The notes beneath the pieces are model-generated. The model worked only from the letters and a program-made list of their open reading frames with translations. It ran no database searches and had not been told where the DNA came from. Positions 17,050 to 25,805 of a stretch of DNA of 64,000 nt are shown one piece after another (within the stretch, counting starts at the first letter, position 1; every line of letters begins with the position of its first letter). A program made the position numbers and the translations under genes. This DNA comes from Brevibacterium senegalense. GTDB taxonomy: Bacteria > Actinomycetota > Actinomycetes > Actinomycetales > Brevibacteriaceae. The DNA is taken from NCBI RefSeq assembly GCF_000285835.1, contig NZ_HE978604.1, forward strand, positions 184,727-248,726, read 5' to 3'.

Positions 17050-17717
17050 CCGTCCAGTCCTGTCACTCGCATCGTGATGTTGATCCGGCCGGTCTCCAGT
17101 CCGCAGCCGTCGGGCGCCGTGCCGGGGTGCACCTTCGTGACGCCGTGGTAGGCCAGCCGGGAGGGTCCGCCGAAGACGAAGAGGTCGCCGGAGCCCAGCT
17201 CGATGTCCTGGTACGGCTTCGTGCGGGTCTCCGTGTTGCCGAATCGGAAGCGGCACGCGTCCCCGATGGACAGGGACACGACCGGGGCGAGGGACTCCTC
17301 GTCCTTGTCCTGGTGCATGCCCATCTTCGCGGTGTCGTCGTAGAAGTTCACCAGTGCCGTGTCCGGCGTAAAGTCATCGCCCGCGTGCGGGTCGCCGGTC
17401 GCAGCCACGAGAGCCTTGCGGCCCAGGCGCACCATCCAGTCGGGGAAGTCCAGCACCCGGTTGCCGTTCACGTCGACGGCCTCACGGGAGTAGGCGTAGG
17501 GCCGCCAGTGCCAGCCCAGGCACACGGTGCGCACGCTCATCTCGTGGCCGCGGATCTTCGCCGCCCGGATCGGCACGGGACCCTGCGTCCACTCGTGGAA
17601 CCTCTCGACGATCCACCGCTGCTGCTCGAGTGTGAGCCAGCCGGGCACGTGGTGGGCGCCCGCGGGCAGCGCCGGCGGGGGTGAAGCGAACAGCTCGTCT
17701 CCGAACAGGGTGCTCAA
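17046..17717 (-). CDS. alkB: AlkB-type alpha-ketoglutarate-dependent DNA repair dioxygenase
   Basis: A 223-residue Fe(II)/2-oxoglutarate oxygenase that reverses 1-methyladenine and 3-methylcytosine. The iron triad is visible as HQD in MGMHQDKDEE and His in AYHGVTKVHPG. The 2-oxoglutarate-binding Arg residues lie in GRINITMR. NFYDDTAKMG is also typical. The start chosen is TTG at 17717, a few bases after GAGGAGGAG; a longer frame to 18101 is an antisense-like extension over the methyltransferase and is rejected. The stop overlaps the tag start (ATGA). Confidence 0.92.
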   Translation of the reverse strand: MSTLFGDELFASPPPALPAGAHHVPGWLTLEQQRWIVERFHEWTQGPVPIRAAKIRGHEMSVRTVCLGWHWRPYAYSREAVDVNGNRVLDFPDWMVRLGRKALVAATGDPHAGDDFTPDTALVNFYDDTAKMGMHQDKDEESLAPVVSLSIGDACRFRFGNTETRTKPYQDIELGSGDLFVFGGPSRLAYHGVTKVHPGTAPDGCGLETGRINITMRVTGLDG

Positions 17718-17769
17718 CGGCTCCTCCTCACGGCCTCGGCGGCGGTTGCCCGGGTGCGACCAGCATGCC

Positions 17770-18416
<647 letters not shown>

Positions 18417-18420
<4 letters not shown>

Positions 18421-18995
18421 CGGGCTGCTCCGTCCGTGCGGTGGTCGGGTGACGTTCGTGGCGTGCGATCCGGTGCCGTGGGTGGGGACACGTCCGCTGT
18501 GCGCGCGGCATCCGTCGGGGACTGCTCCGCCCGGAGCTGGCGCCGCAGCGTGCGGATCCCGTCTGCGGCGGCGCGGCGCACCGCATCGGGGGTGCCGCCG
18601 ATGATCTGCGCGGTCTCCGTGTGGGGGAGTCCGCCCAGGTAGTGGTAGGCGATCGCCAGCCGCTGCCGCTCCGGCAGTCGAGCGACGTCCGCCCACACGT
18701 GGGCAGTGTCGTCGCTGGCCTGTCCCAGTGCGGTGGTCCGTTCGGGGAGTGTGTCCGTGGGGATCGCGTGCCGCGCGCGGGCGCGGGTGATGTCGATCGC
18801 CTTGCGGCCTGCGACGCGCACCAGCCACGCCTCGACGTTCGTGTCCTCGGGCAGATCCGGCCACGCCTGGAGCGCGGCGAGGAAGGTCTCCGACCACGCG
18901 TCGTCCGCGTCCGCGCCTGCACCCAGCACGGCGCGGCAGACGCGCAGCACGGTGGGCCCGTGCCGCGTGACGGCCTCCTCGAACGGGAGTCTCAT
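18417..18995 (-). CDS. ECF-like RNA polymerase sigma factor inside the alkylation-repair operon
   Basis: A 192-residue group 4 sigma factor. Region 2 spans about residues 8-80 (FEEAVTRHGPTVLRVCRAVL, then DDAWSETFLAALQAWPDL and VEAWLVRVAGRKAIDITRAR). Region 4 spans about 105-155 (LPERQRLAIAYHYLGGLPHTETAQ). The tail is Pro/Thr-rich. Its ATG directly follows the TAG of the upstream methyltransferase and its stop overlaps the next methyltransferase, so it is embedded in the repair operon. No anti-sigma gene is adjacent. It probably directs transcription of its own operon after alkylation damage; how it is activated is not evident. Confidence 0.85.
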
Positions 18996-19508
18996 CTAGA
19001 AGAGCCTGCTCTCCGCGGTCGTCGGATCCTCGAGGTCCAGCAGCCGCTGCTTGCGCTCCAGCCCGCCGGCGTACCCGGTCAGGGAGCCGTCGGATCCCAC
19101 GACGCGGTGGCAGGGAATGACGATGCTGACCGGGTTGCGGCCCACGACCTGCCCGACACGCTGCGCCAGATGCCGGTTGCCCAGTCGCTCCGCGAGCGCG
19201 CCGTACGTCGTCCTCTCCCCGTAGGGGATCTCCCGCAGCATCATCCACACCTGCTCAGAGAAGGCATCGCCGTCCGTGCGGACCGGGATCTCGAACGCCT
19301 GGCGCTCGCCAGCGAGGTACTCCTCCAGCTGGCCCGCGAGGTCCCGGATCACCGGATCCGTCGTCGCCTCGACCGACTCGCCGAAGGCGTCCGGTTCCGG
19401 GAGGTGCCAGTGGCCGGGGAAGTAGACACCCGTGAGCGCAGGTCCCTCCGCGACCACGACCAGCTCACCCAGCTGCGAGTCGATCCGCGCGTGCCGCAGT
19501 CCGTCCAT
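18996..19508 (-). CDS. ogt: Methylated-DNA-[protein]-cysteine S-methyltransferase (Ogt-type, first copy)
   Basis: A 170-residue O6-alkylguanine/O4-alkylthymine methyltransferase with the active-site motif VIPCHRVVGSDGSLTGYAGG and helix-turn-helix YGERTTYGALAERLGN. The start chosen is ATG at 19508, preceded by GAGGTGAGG, which gives the normal Ogt beginning (RHARIDSQLGELVVVAEG). Longer frames up to 19769 are possible but look non-coding. It is the first gene of the minus-strand repair run, with the sigma factor ATG starting on the base after its stop. Confidence 0.92.
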   Translation of the reverse strand: MDGLRHARIDSQLGELVVVAEGPALTGVYFPGHWHLPEPDAFGESVEATTDPVIRDLAGQLEEYLAGERQAFEIPVRTDGDAFSEQVWMMLREIPYGERTTYGALAERLGNRHLAQRVGQVVGRNPVSIVIPCHRVVGSDGSLTGYAGGLERKQRLLDLEDPTTAESRLF

Positions 19509-19653
19509 CGTCCTCACCTCTTCCGGGGTCGTGTTCATCCTCTCGCACAGCAGACGCGTGAGCGCATCGTTCTGTGAGGTCGGATCGTCGGAATCTTCGC
19601 GAGGCGCGGTCGTCAGTGCCTGAGAGGCGAGCTGGGCTGCGCCGCCGCCGTGA

Positions 19654-19932
19654 CCCGCGCCCGAGGCCGGTGAGACCTCCGACATCGTCGAGATGACGGG
19701 GGATGTGGCCTGGGTCGTGGGCCGCTCGCACCAGGGCCGCGGGTACGCGACGGAGGCCGCCGCGGCCATGATCGCGTGGCTGCGGGATCACGACGTCCAG
19801 TCGGTCACCGCCTCGATCCACCCGGACAACCGGGCGTCGACCCGCGTCGCGTCGCACCTGGGCGTGGAGCCCACCGGGGTGCTCGACGACGACGGCGAGG
19901 AGACCCGGACCCTGCCAGCTGATCGCGGCTGA
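19654..19932 (+). pseudogene. C-terminal half of a GNAT acetyltransferase, 5'-truncated
   Basis: The frame holds the last half of a RimJ/RimL-type GNAT: the acetyl-CoA loop GRSHQGRGYATEA, the helix AMIAWLRDH and the NRASTRVASHLG motif, ending in a normal stop. The N-terminal strands are absent; upstream the frame hits TGA at 19651 in what is the leader of the divergent ogt. It is a remnant of an older gene, possibly translated from the ATG at 19693 but unlikely to be active. Confidence 0.65.
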
Positions 19933-20089
19933 GTGATTTTTTGGTCGTGATTGACTGCCCACCGGCTGTGCCTGTTCACGACCCGTCGTCCCGCCCGCGA
20001 CCCAGCCGATGACGGTGGGGTCTCCCTTGCTAGCGTGGCTGGCGCAGGATCGTGTGCGGCCCGGTCGGCCGTCTGGCGAGGAGGAATCT

Positions 20090-20461
20090 GTGGAACTGAG
20101 CATGGACAAGGGCAACGAGTTCGTCGAGGCGACGCAGGACCCGGCGGGCACCGCCGCCTGGAAGCACCAGCTGGACCAGTACGCGCCCGGCGCCTCCGAC
20201 TGGGTGGTGGGAGCCGTGTTCGGCGGCACCTACCAGCGGGACGGGCTGGAGCTGCGCGACCGGCAGATGCTCAACATGGCGGCACTCGCGGCGATGGGCG
20301 GCACGGAGCCGCAGCTGACGGGACACATCCGCACCGCCGTGGAGAACGCCGGGATGAGCCGCGAGGACGTCGCGGAGTGCTTCGTCCACCTCATGCCCTA
20401 CATCGGGGTGCCCAAGACACTCGCCGCGATGCGCTGCATGCAGGCAGCCTTCGACGGCTGA
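20090..20461 (+). CDS. Carboxymuconolactone decarboxylase (CMD/AhpD-like) family protein
   Basis: A 123-residue all-alpha CMD-family protein. The start is GTG at 20090, a few bases after GAGGAGGAA. Family features are the FGGTYQRDGLELRDRQMLNMA segment (split here by its function, not quoted further) and the GHIRTAVENAG / EVFVHLMPYIG-like helices. No CxxC redox pair is present, so it is more like gamma-carboxymuconolactone decarboxylase than AhpD peroxidase. Substrate unknown. It lies alone between the GNAT remnant and a convergent hydrolase. Confidence 0.85.
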   Translation: MELSMDKGNEFVEATQDPAGTAAWKHQLDQYAPGASDWVVGAVFGGTYQRDGLELRDRQMLNMAALAAMGGTEPQLTGHIRTAVENAGMSREDVAECFVHLMPYIGVPKTLAAMRCMQAAFDG

Positions 20462-20495
20462 GTCTCCGTCGACATTGACGGACCCGGGCGACGGG

Positions 20496-21116
20496 TCAGG
20501 TCGTCGGCGCCGCGGGATCCTCCAGAGCACTCACGACCTGAGGCACCTGCGTCACCCCGTGCGCCTCGATGAAGTGCTTGGCGCTCGGCACCACCTGCAC
20601 GGGCGCGTCGAGCCCGCGGGCGAACGCGTCGGATAGCTGCGGGACGACGAGGGGATCGTCGTCGGACCGGATGACCGTCACACGACCCAGGTGCGGGCCC
20701 GTGGCCGGCAGATCAACTCCGTCGAGGAAGGGTGCCAGACCGTGCGCCGAGAATGCATCGAGGCCCTCGTCGCCCGTGACCGTCAGCGGATCCGCGAAGG
20801 GTGAGACGGCTACAAAGGCGCCCAGGCGCGCATCCGAACCCGGTGCATGCTCCGCAGCCAGCCGGGCGACGGCGCGCACCGCCGTGACGCAGCCCAGGCT
20901 GTGGGCGACGACGGCGGTGCGGTGATCCAGCGTGCCGATCGCCTCGGCGACCGTCCCCACCCAGGCGGGTTCGCTCGGTGAGGCGGAGTCGGGGAGTGCG
21001 ACGACCTCGGCGGCAGGCAGGGTCTGCGCGAGCCAGGGGAACCAGTGCTTCTGCGGCGAGGCGCGGAAGCCGTGGACGACGATGACGCGGTCGAAGGACG
21101 CGGGTGCGGGAGCCAT
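20496..21116 (-). CDS. RBBP9/YdeN-like alpha/beta hydrolase
   Basis: A 206-residue serine hydrolase of the RBBP9/YdeN family. The strand-turn VIVVHGFRASPQKHWFPWL lies at the N-terminus, the nucleophile in VVAHSLGC near residue 70, the acid in IRSDDDPLV and the His in AKHFIEAHG at the end. No signal peptide, so cytosolic. Substrate unknown. Convergent to the CMD-family gene. Confidence 0.88.
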   Translation of the reverse strand: MAPAPASFDRVIVVHGFRASPQKHWFPWLAQTLPAAEVVALPDSASPSEPAWVGTVAEAIGTLDHRTAVVAHSLGCVTAVRAVARLAAEHAPGSDARLGAFVAVSPFADPLTVTGDEGLDAFSAHGLAPFLDGVDLPATGPHLGRVTVIRSDDDPLVVPQLSDAFARGLDAPVQVVPSAKHFIEAHGVTQVPQVVSALEDPAAPTT

Positions 21117-21156
21117 AGTCCGCAGACTACGCCGGGGGAACCCTGTCGGTCAGGTG

Positions 21157-21180
21157 ACCCGGCCGGTCCAACGGCCGGGT
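21157..21180. terminator. hairpin between pspC-like and hydrolase genes
   Basis: ACCCGGCCG / CGGCCGGGT forms a perfect 9-bp stem with a 6-base loop; a partial second copy (TGACCCGGCC) follows. It lies in the 116-base gap downstream of the minus-strand PspC gene and could end that transcript, although no T-tract is present. Confidence 0.4.
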
Positions 21181-21232
21181 GGGGTGACCCGGCCAGGGCA
21201 GGCCATCGGGCCGACCCCGGGCGCAGTGCCCG

Positions 21233-21484
21233 TCAGGGATGGCTCGAGCCGCCCAGCGCACGCTCCAGCGGGATCGACCCGTCGTGCCACGGGGTCAGTG
21301 CCCACACGATCGCGTAGGCGCCCAGGCCCAGGACGGGCAGCAGGAAGGAGAGGAGGACGAGGACGCGGACCAGCCACACGTTGAGGCCCAGGTTCTGCGC
21401 GAGTCCGCCGCTGATGCCGCCGATGATGCGCTGGGGGCCGCGACGGAAGCCCATGTTCCGGATGGTGTCGAAGAAGGAGTTCAT
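21233..21484 (-). CDS. PspC domain membrane protein
   Basis: An 83-residue protein with the PspC phage-shock domain. The region after PQRIIGGISGGLAQNLGLN contains one or two membrane helices (VRVLVLLSFLLPVLGLGAYA). PspC proteins sense envelope stress. The start chosen is ATG at 21484 rather than the in-frame position 12 codons upstream. No other psp genes are nearby. Confidence 0.85.
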   Translation of the reverse strand: MNSFFDTIRNMGFRRGPQRIIGGISGGLAQNLGLNVWLVRVLVLLSFLLPVLGLGAYAIVWALTPWHDGSIPLERALGGSSHP

Positions 21485-21603
21485 GCCCTCTACGGTACGG
21501 ACCCGCACGGCGCGGAACACTGCAGAAGACCCCAGGCCGGGCGAGGGAGAACCCGACTGTCGCGCGTGATGGTCAGCGGTGGTGGCCCAGCCGCTCCTGG
21601 GGC

Positions 21604-22644
21604 TCAGGAGGCCGGCCCCGCGCTCACCGTCGCCGGGCTCACCGCGCTCGACTCGCGCTCGCGCAGGACGGGCCGGACGACCAGATCCGCGTCGTGCGTG
21701 CGTCCGGCCAGCCGCTCGAGGATCATCCCGGCGGCCAGCCGGCCCATCTCCTCGCGCGGCTGATTCACGCTCGTGAGGTGGGGCCGGATCATGAGTGCCG
21801 CCGCCGAGGAGTCGTAGCCCACCACGCTCAGCTGCTCCGGCACTCGCACCCCCAGCGCGGCCGCCCGGTGCATGATCCGCACGGCCGCGATGTCATTCGC
21901 GGCGAACACCGCGGTGGGTGCCGTGGGGCGCCCGGAGCGGATCCGATCGAGGAGCGCGTCGATCTGCTCCTCCATGATCGACCAATCGGCCGCCGGTCCG
22001 ATGACCCGCGTCTGGTCCTCCAGTCCCAGACGGGCGGTCTCGGCCAGGAATCCCGCACGCCGGGCAGCAGGTCCGGGCCGGTTCGACATCGTCACGTGCA
22101 CCAGCCGCGTGTGCCCCAGCTCCACGAGGTGGCGGACCGCCTGCGCGGCTCCGGCCGCGTCATCTCCGCGCACCGTGTCGACACCGGTCGCCGCATCCTG
22201 CATCCTCCCGATCACCGCGACCGGCAGCACGGTCGCTGCGTCCTCGAGTGCGGCCGGCCGCAGCCACGTCGTCACTGCGATGATCCCGTCGACGCCGAAG
22301 CCCAGCATCCGGTCGAGCTGACGCTCCAGGTGCGCGCTGTCGCGCCGGCCGTGGCCGATCACCACCGCCGCACCCGAGGCCTCCGCATGCGCTTCGATCC
22401 CCGTGATGACGTCCGTGTGGTACGGATTCCCCAGGTCCGTGGGCAGGACTCCCAGCACCGGGCCGCCCCGTCCGGCCCGCGCCCGCACCGGGTACCCCAC
22501 GCTGCGGGCGGCCGCGAGGATCCGCAGCCGAGTCGCCGGCTTCAGCCCCGCCCGCCCGTTCATGACCATCGACACCGCCGAGGCCGAGACCCCTGCCGTC
22601 TCCGCCACATCCGCCAGCGTGGCCCGCCCCGATCGTGCTCCCAT
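21604..22644 (-). CDS. LacI family transcriptional regulator
   Basis: A 346-residue repressor. The N-terminal helix-turn-helix and hinge span residues 8-60 (TLADVAETAGVSASAVSMVM, then AARSVGYPVRARAGR). A periplasmic-binding-protein-like sugar-sensing domain follows, with VLPTDLGNPYHTDV, VFAANDIAAVRIM and SVVGYDSSAAALM. It is divergent from the tandem HAD gene, with 134 bases between the starts, and may regulate that gene and the ECF transporter behind it. Effector unknown. Confidence 0.93.
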   Translation of the reverse strand: MGARSGRATLADVAETAGVSASAVSMVMNGRAGLKPATRLRILAAARSVGYPVRARAGRGGPVLGVLPTDLGNPYHTDVITGIEAHAEASGAAVVIGHGRRDSAHLERQLDRMLGFGVDGIIAVTTWLRPAALEDAATVLPVAVIGRMQDAATGVDTVRGDDAAGAAQAVRHLVELGHTRLVHVTMSNRPGPAARRAGFLAETARLGLEDQTRVIGPAADWSIMEEQIDALLDRIRSGRPTAPTAVFAANDIAAVRIMHRAAALGVRVPEQLSVVGYDSSAAALMIRPHLTSVNQPREEMGRLAAGMILERLAGRTHDADLVVRPVLRERESSAVSPATVSAGPAS

Positions 22645-22777
22645 GCCCCCTGCTTAGCACTGGTCCGAAGCCGTCACGGGCTCGGATTGCAGATCTGCAG
22701 AAGATGTGGCCGTGCGGTGGTCGCGGGTTCACCGACGGTTCATCCGGGCCCCTGCCCGGCTCCGTAGCGTCGCAGTC

Positions 22778-24667
22778 ATGAACTCCGCCCTGACCCCTCC
22801 CGTGATGCAGGACCCCGCCGCCGAGGCCGCCCGGACTGCCGCTGCCATCCGGACTCCTGAGGACGGTCCTGCTCCCGAGGCCGCCCAGACTCACGAGGCC
22901 ACCCGCTCCGTCCCGGCTGCCGGCACCGCGCTCGCCCCGCTGCCCCAGCCGCGGGCGCTGCTGCTGGACTTCGGGGGAGTCGTCGTCTCGACGACGCCGC
23001 GGGAGGACTGGGCCCAGACTCTCGCTGACACCGTCCTCCGTCTGGCGGCGGGCGCCGGGTACGACCTGGAGCGCGAGCAGGTCGAGGCCTCGCTGCGCAC
23101 CGGCAGGTCAGCCCTGTCGCTGTGGAAGAACGCCTCCTCTCGCCGGCATGAGCCGCAGGAGCTGTCGCCCGGCGAGATCGTCGAGGACTTCCTGCTGTCC
23201 GACCTGCCCCGCCCGGTCCGCCGCGCGCTCGCACTGGACGCCGCCCGCATCCTCGCGGCGAAGAGCCGCGCCGTCTCCGACCACCACGTGCGCCCCGGCA
23301 TTCCGGAGCTGCTCGCTGAGGCCCGTGCGCGGGGGATCGGCCTGGGCATCGTCTCGAACGCGCACGCCGGTGGCGCGCATCGCCGCATCCTCGAGGAGCT
23401 GGGCCTCGACGAGTTCTTCGGCGTCCAGGTCTACTCCGACGAGGTCGGCATCCGGAAGCCCCACCCGGGCATGATCCGCCTGGCCGCCGAGGCCCTGGGA
23501 ACCACCCCGGAGCACGCCTGGTACGTGGGGGACACCCTCGACCGCGACGTGGTCGCCGGCCGCCGCGCCGGCACCGGACGCGTCATCGTCACCCGCGACC
23601 GCCGCACCGACCACCCGCCGTTCCCGGTCACCGAGGCACCCGACCTCATCCTCGACACCCCCGCCGGCCTGCTCGACGAGCTGCGCCGGACCGTCCCCGC
23701 GGGGACGTCCGGGCACATCGCGGACGAGGGGGCCGCGGCTCCCTCCACGGAGGCCGCCACCGGTTTCCTCGACGCCGAGGCCGCTGGACAGTCCGCGTCC
23801 GTCAGCACCGAGGGCGCAGCCGCCGGGTCGTCCTCCGCTCGACCTGCGGACCGGACGGACGCCGGGAGCCGGCCGGGGCCTCGGCGGCTCGCCCTGCTGC
23901 TGGACCACGGAGGGGTGCTGACGACCTCGGTCGCAAACCCGGAGCGCGACGCCGTCATGGGTCGGGCACTCGTTGACCTTGCGGCCCGCTGCGGTCACCC
24001 GATCACGCAGGAGGCGGCCGAGGCCGCGATGCGCAACGGCTGGGACCGGCACCGGGCGCGCAAGCGCTCCCGCGACGTCCTCACCGACCCCGCCCACCAG
24101 TTCGATGAGGTGGACCCAGCCGTCCTGTGGGGTGACCTCGTGGGCGCGGATCTGCCGGATCCGGTGCGCGCGGCGATGCGGCTCGAGGCCGCCGAGCTGT
24201 CCTACCTGCTGCACCGGACGAAGGGCACGCCCAGCCCGCGGGAGGGCGCGCTCGAGCTGGTCCGGTGGGCGCACGCGCACGGCATCGTCGTGGGGATCGT
24301 GTCGAACACGATCTCCGGCCGCGGAGTCCGCGCCACGCTGGCCGACTACGGGATCCTCGTCCTGCTGGGCCCCGGCGCGTACTCGGATGAGGTGGGCGTG
24401 CGGAAGCCCGGCGCCGCCGTGTTCGAAGCGGCCCTGTCCGGCCTGCAGGTGGAGCCGGCGGACGTCGTCTACGTGGGCGACAAGGCGCTCAACGACGGCC
24501 GCGGCGGGTATGACGCCGGGATCGGCACCGTCTGCCTGCTGCGCGGCGGCAAAGACGCGGACGCCGCCCTCGACGAGGCGCTGGCCCAGGGATGGGCCGA
24601 TCACGTCCTGGACGGCCCCGCGGATGTCATCGACGTCCTCGCCGCGCGCCTCGCACTGACCACCTGA
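22778..24667 (+). CDS. Tandem (duplicated) HAD-superfamily hydrolase
   Basis: A 629-residue protein made of two complete HAD hydrolase units in one chain. Unit 1 (about residues 65-305) has motif I LLLDFGGVVVS, motif II IVSNAH, Lys in IRKPHPG and motif IV YVGDTLDRD. Unit 2 (about 370-628) has LLLDHGGVLTTS, IVSNTI, VRKPGAA and YVGDKALNDG. In both, motif I is D-x-G in place of D-x-D: the nucleophile Asp is kept but the acid/base Asp is Gly, as in some epoxide-hydrolase-like or dehalogenase-like HADs. An Ala/Ser/Glu-rich linker joins them. It lies upstream of the ECF transporter genes in the same orientation. Confidence 0.85.
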   Translation: MNSALTPPVMQDPAAEAARTAAAIRTPEDGPAPEAAQTHEATRSVPAAGTALAPLPQPRALLLDFGGVVVSTTPREDWAQTLADTVLRLAAGAGYDLEREQVEASLRTGRSALSLWKNASSRRHEPQELSPGEIVEDFLLSDLPRPVRRALALDAARILAAKSRAVSDHHVRPGIPELLAEARARGIGLGIVSNAHAGGAHRRILEELGLDEFFGVQVYSDEVGIRKPHPGMIRLAAEALGTTPEHAWYVGDTLDRDVVAGRRAGTGRVIVTRDRRTDHPPFPVTEAPDLILDTPAGLLDELRRTVPAGTSGHIADEGAAAPSTEAATGFLDAEAAGQSASVSTEGAAAGSSSARPADRTDAGSRPGPRRLALLLDHGGVLTTSVANPERDAVMGRALVDLAARCGHPITQEAAEAAMRNGWDRHRARKRSRDVLTDPAHQFDEVDPAVLWGDLVGADLPDPVRAAMRLEAAELSYLLHRTKGTPSPREGALELVRWAHAHGIVVGIVSNTISGRGVRATLADYGILVLLGPGAYSDEVGVRKPGAAVFEAALSGLQVEPADVVYVGDKALNDGRGGYDAGIGTVCLLRGGKDADAALDEALAQGWADHVLDGPADVIDVLAARLALTT

Positions 24668-24677
24668 CCTGTACAGC

Positions 24678-24777
24678 CCCGACCTGACCGACCCGACCGG
24701 ACCCTCGCCGACCCGACCGATCCAGACTCGACCGGACCGCCCTCGACCGATCCAGACCCGACCGGACCGGACCGACT
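24678..24777. repeat. GACCG-rich tandem repeat between the HAD and ECF transporter genes
   Basis: The gap contains many GACCG/GACCC words. The clearest unit is a 30-base direct repeat, GACCGATCCAGACTCGACCG... starting at 24715 and again at 24745 with few differences. No hairpin with a T-tract is evident. It may be a slippage-generated spacer. Confidence 0.5.
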
Positions 24778-24851
24778 CACGGCCGTTCCGACCGAGCAGC
24801 CCCTCCCGATCTCTCCTCGCCTGCACGTCCCACCTCCTCGAAGGAGACCCC

Positions 24852-25778
24852 ATGACCACCCAGACTCCCTCCCCGGCCGCCGACGAGCGTCGCGGCACCC
24901 TGCGCGGTGCCGTCGACGGCATCCGCAGCGTCGAGCTCACCACGTCGCAGAAGCTCATGATCTTCGTCCTGTCGATGTCCCTCTTCGGACTGTCGAACAT
25001 CATCCTCGAGATCATCCCGGACCCCTCGATCGGCCCCGTCGACATCTCCGTGTCCTACATGGTCTTCGTGCCGCTCACGATCGCCGCGCTCTTCTCCCCG
25101 TTCTGGGCCGCGCTGGGCGCACCGCTGGGCGAGATCGTCTTCACCGACCTCCTCATGGGCGACTTCTCCGGCCTCGCGGAGATCGAGGGCTACCTCCAGA
25201 TGTTCCTCGCCGTCTTCATCGCCGGCTCCCTCATCCGCAACCCCCGCTCGAAGGGGCAGATCGCCGTGGGCGCGATCGTCCTCGTGCTGGTCGACAAGAT
25301 CCTCTCCGCCATCGTCGACCTGTCGAAGGTGTGGATCGGCGTCGAGGACGCCGAGTTCGTCGAGGGCCTGCCCCAGTCCATGCTGGCGCTGGAGACCCTG
25401 GGCCTGGGCGTCGACGTCGTCATGTCCGGCATCCTCCTGGGCGCGATCCCCGCGGTCTGGCTCATCCCCGCCCTGCACGGGAAGATCGAGCCGCTCATGG
25501 GCATGCGGCCCCGCGTCGCGGGGGAGCCGATCCCGGGACAGGCGCAGGCCTCGGGCGTCTTCGTGGGCTTCGCCGTCCTGCTGTCGATCGCGAGCTTCGG
25601 CTTCGCGTTCCTCGAGGCCTTCGACATCTCCGCCGGCGCGTTCGAGCCGGACTTCCTCGACATGTTCGGTGACTGGTTCATCCTCGTGTCCATCGTCGCG
25701 ATCGTCGTGGTGCTGGGTCTGGCGATCCTGCTGTTCCGCCTGTCGCGGACCAAGCAGGCGAGCACGGACCGGTCCTGA
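24852..25778 (+). CDS. ECF transporter substrate-binding (S) membrane component
   Basis: A 308-residue polytopic membrane protein with about six to seven helices, preceded by GAAGGAGACCCC. The core (about residues 40-220) has the ECF S-component style: an acidic loop with small residues (WAALGAPLGEIVFTDLL) and repeated Ala/Gly-rich helices. A C-terminal extension carries an extra helix pair. It is followed by a fused double ABC ATPase and an EcfT-like gene, giving a dedicated (group I) ECF importer. Substrate, perhaps a vitamin or a metal chelate, cannot be told. Confidence 0.8.
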   Translation: MTTQTPSPAADERRGTLRGAVDGIRSVELTTSQKLMIFVLSMSLFGLSNIILEIIPDPSIGPVDISVSYMVFVPLTIAALFSPFWAALGAPLGEIVFTDLLMGDFSGLAEIEGYLQMFLAVFIAGSLIRNPRSKGQIAVGAIVLVLVDKILSAIVDLSKVWIGVEDAEFVEGLPQSMLALETLGLGVDVVMSGILLGAIPAVWLIPALHGKIEPLMGMRPRVAGEPIPGQAQASGVFVGFAVLLSIASFGFAFLEAFDISAGAFEPDFLDMFGDWFILVSIVAIVVVLGLAILLFRLSRTKQASTDRS

Positions 25779-25805
25779 CCCGGATCGTCTGAGAAGGAGC
25801 CCCTC

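Noticed and set aside
24678..24777. CRISPR-like array
   Set aside because: The repeats are contiguous 30-base units without spacers, and no cas genes are present.
23108..25045. 645-codon minus-strand frame
   Set aside because: Antisense to the tandem-HAD gene, driven by GC bias; composition of Gly/Arg/Val/Asp without domains.
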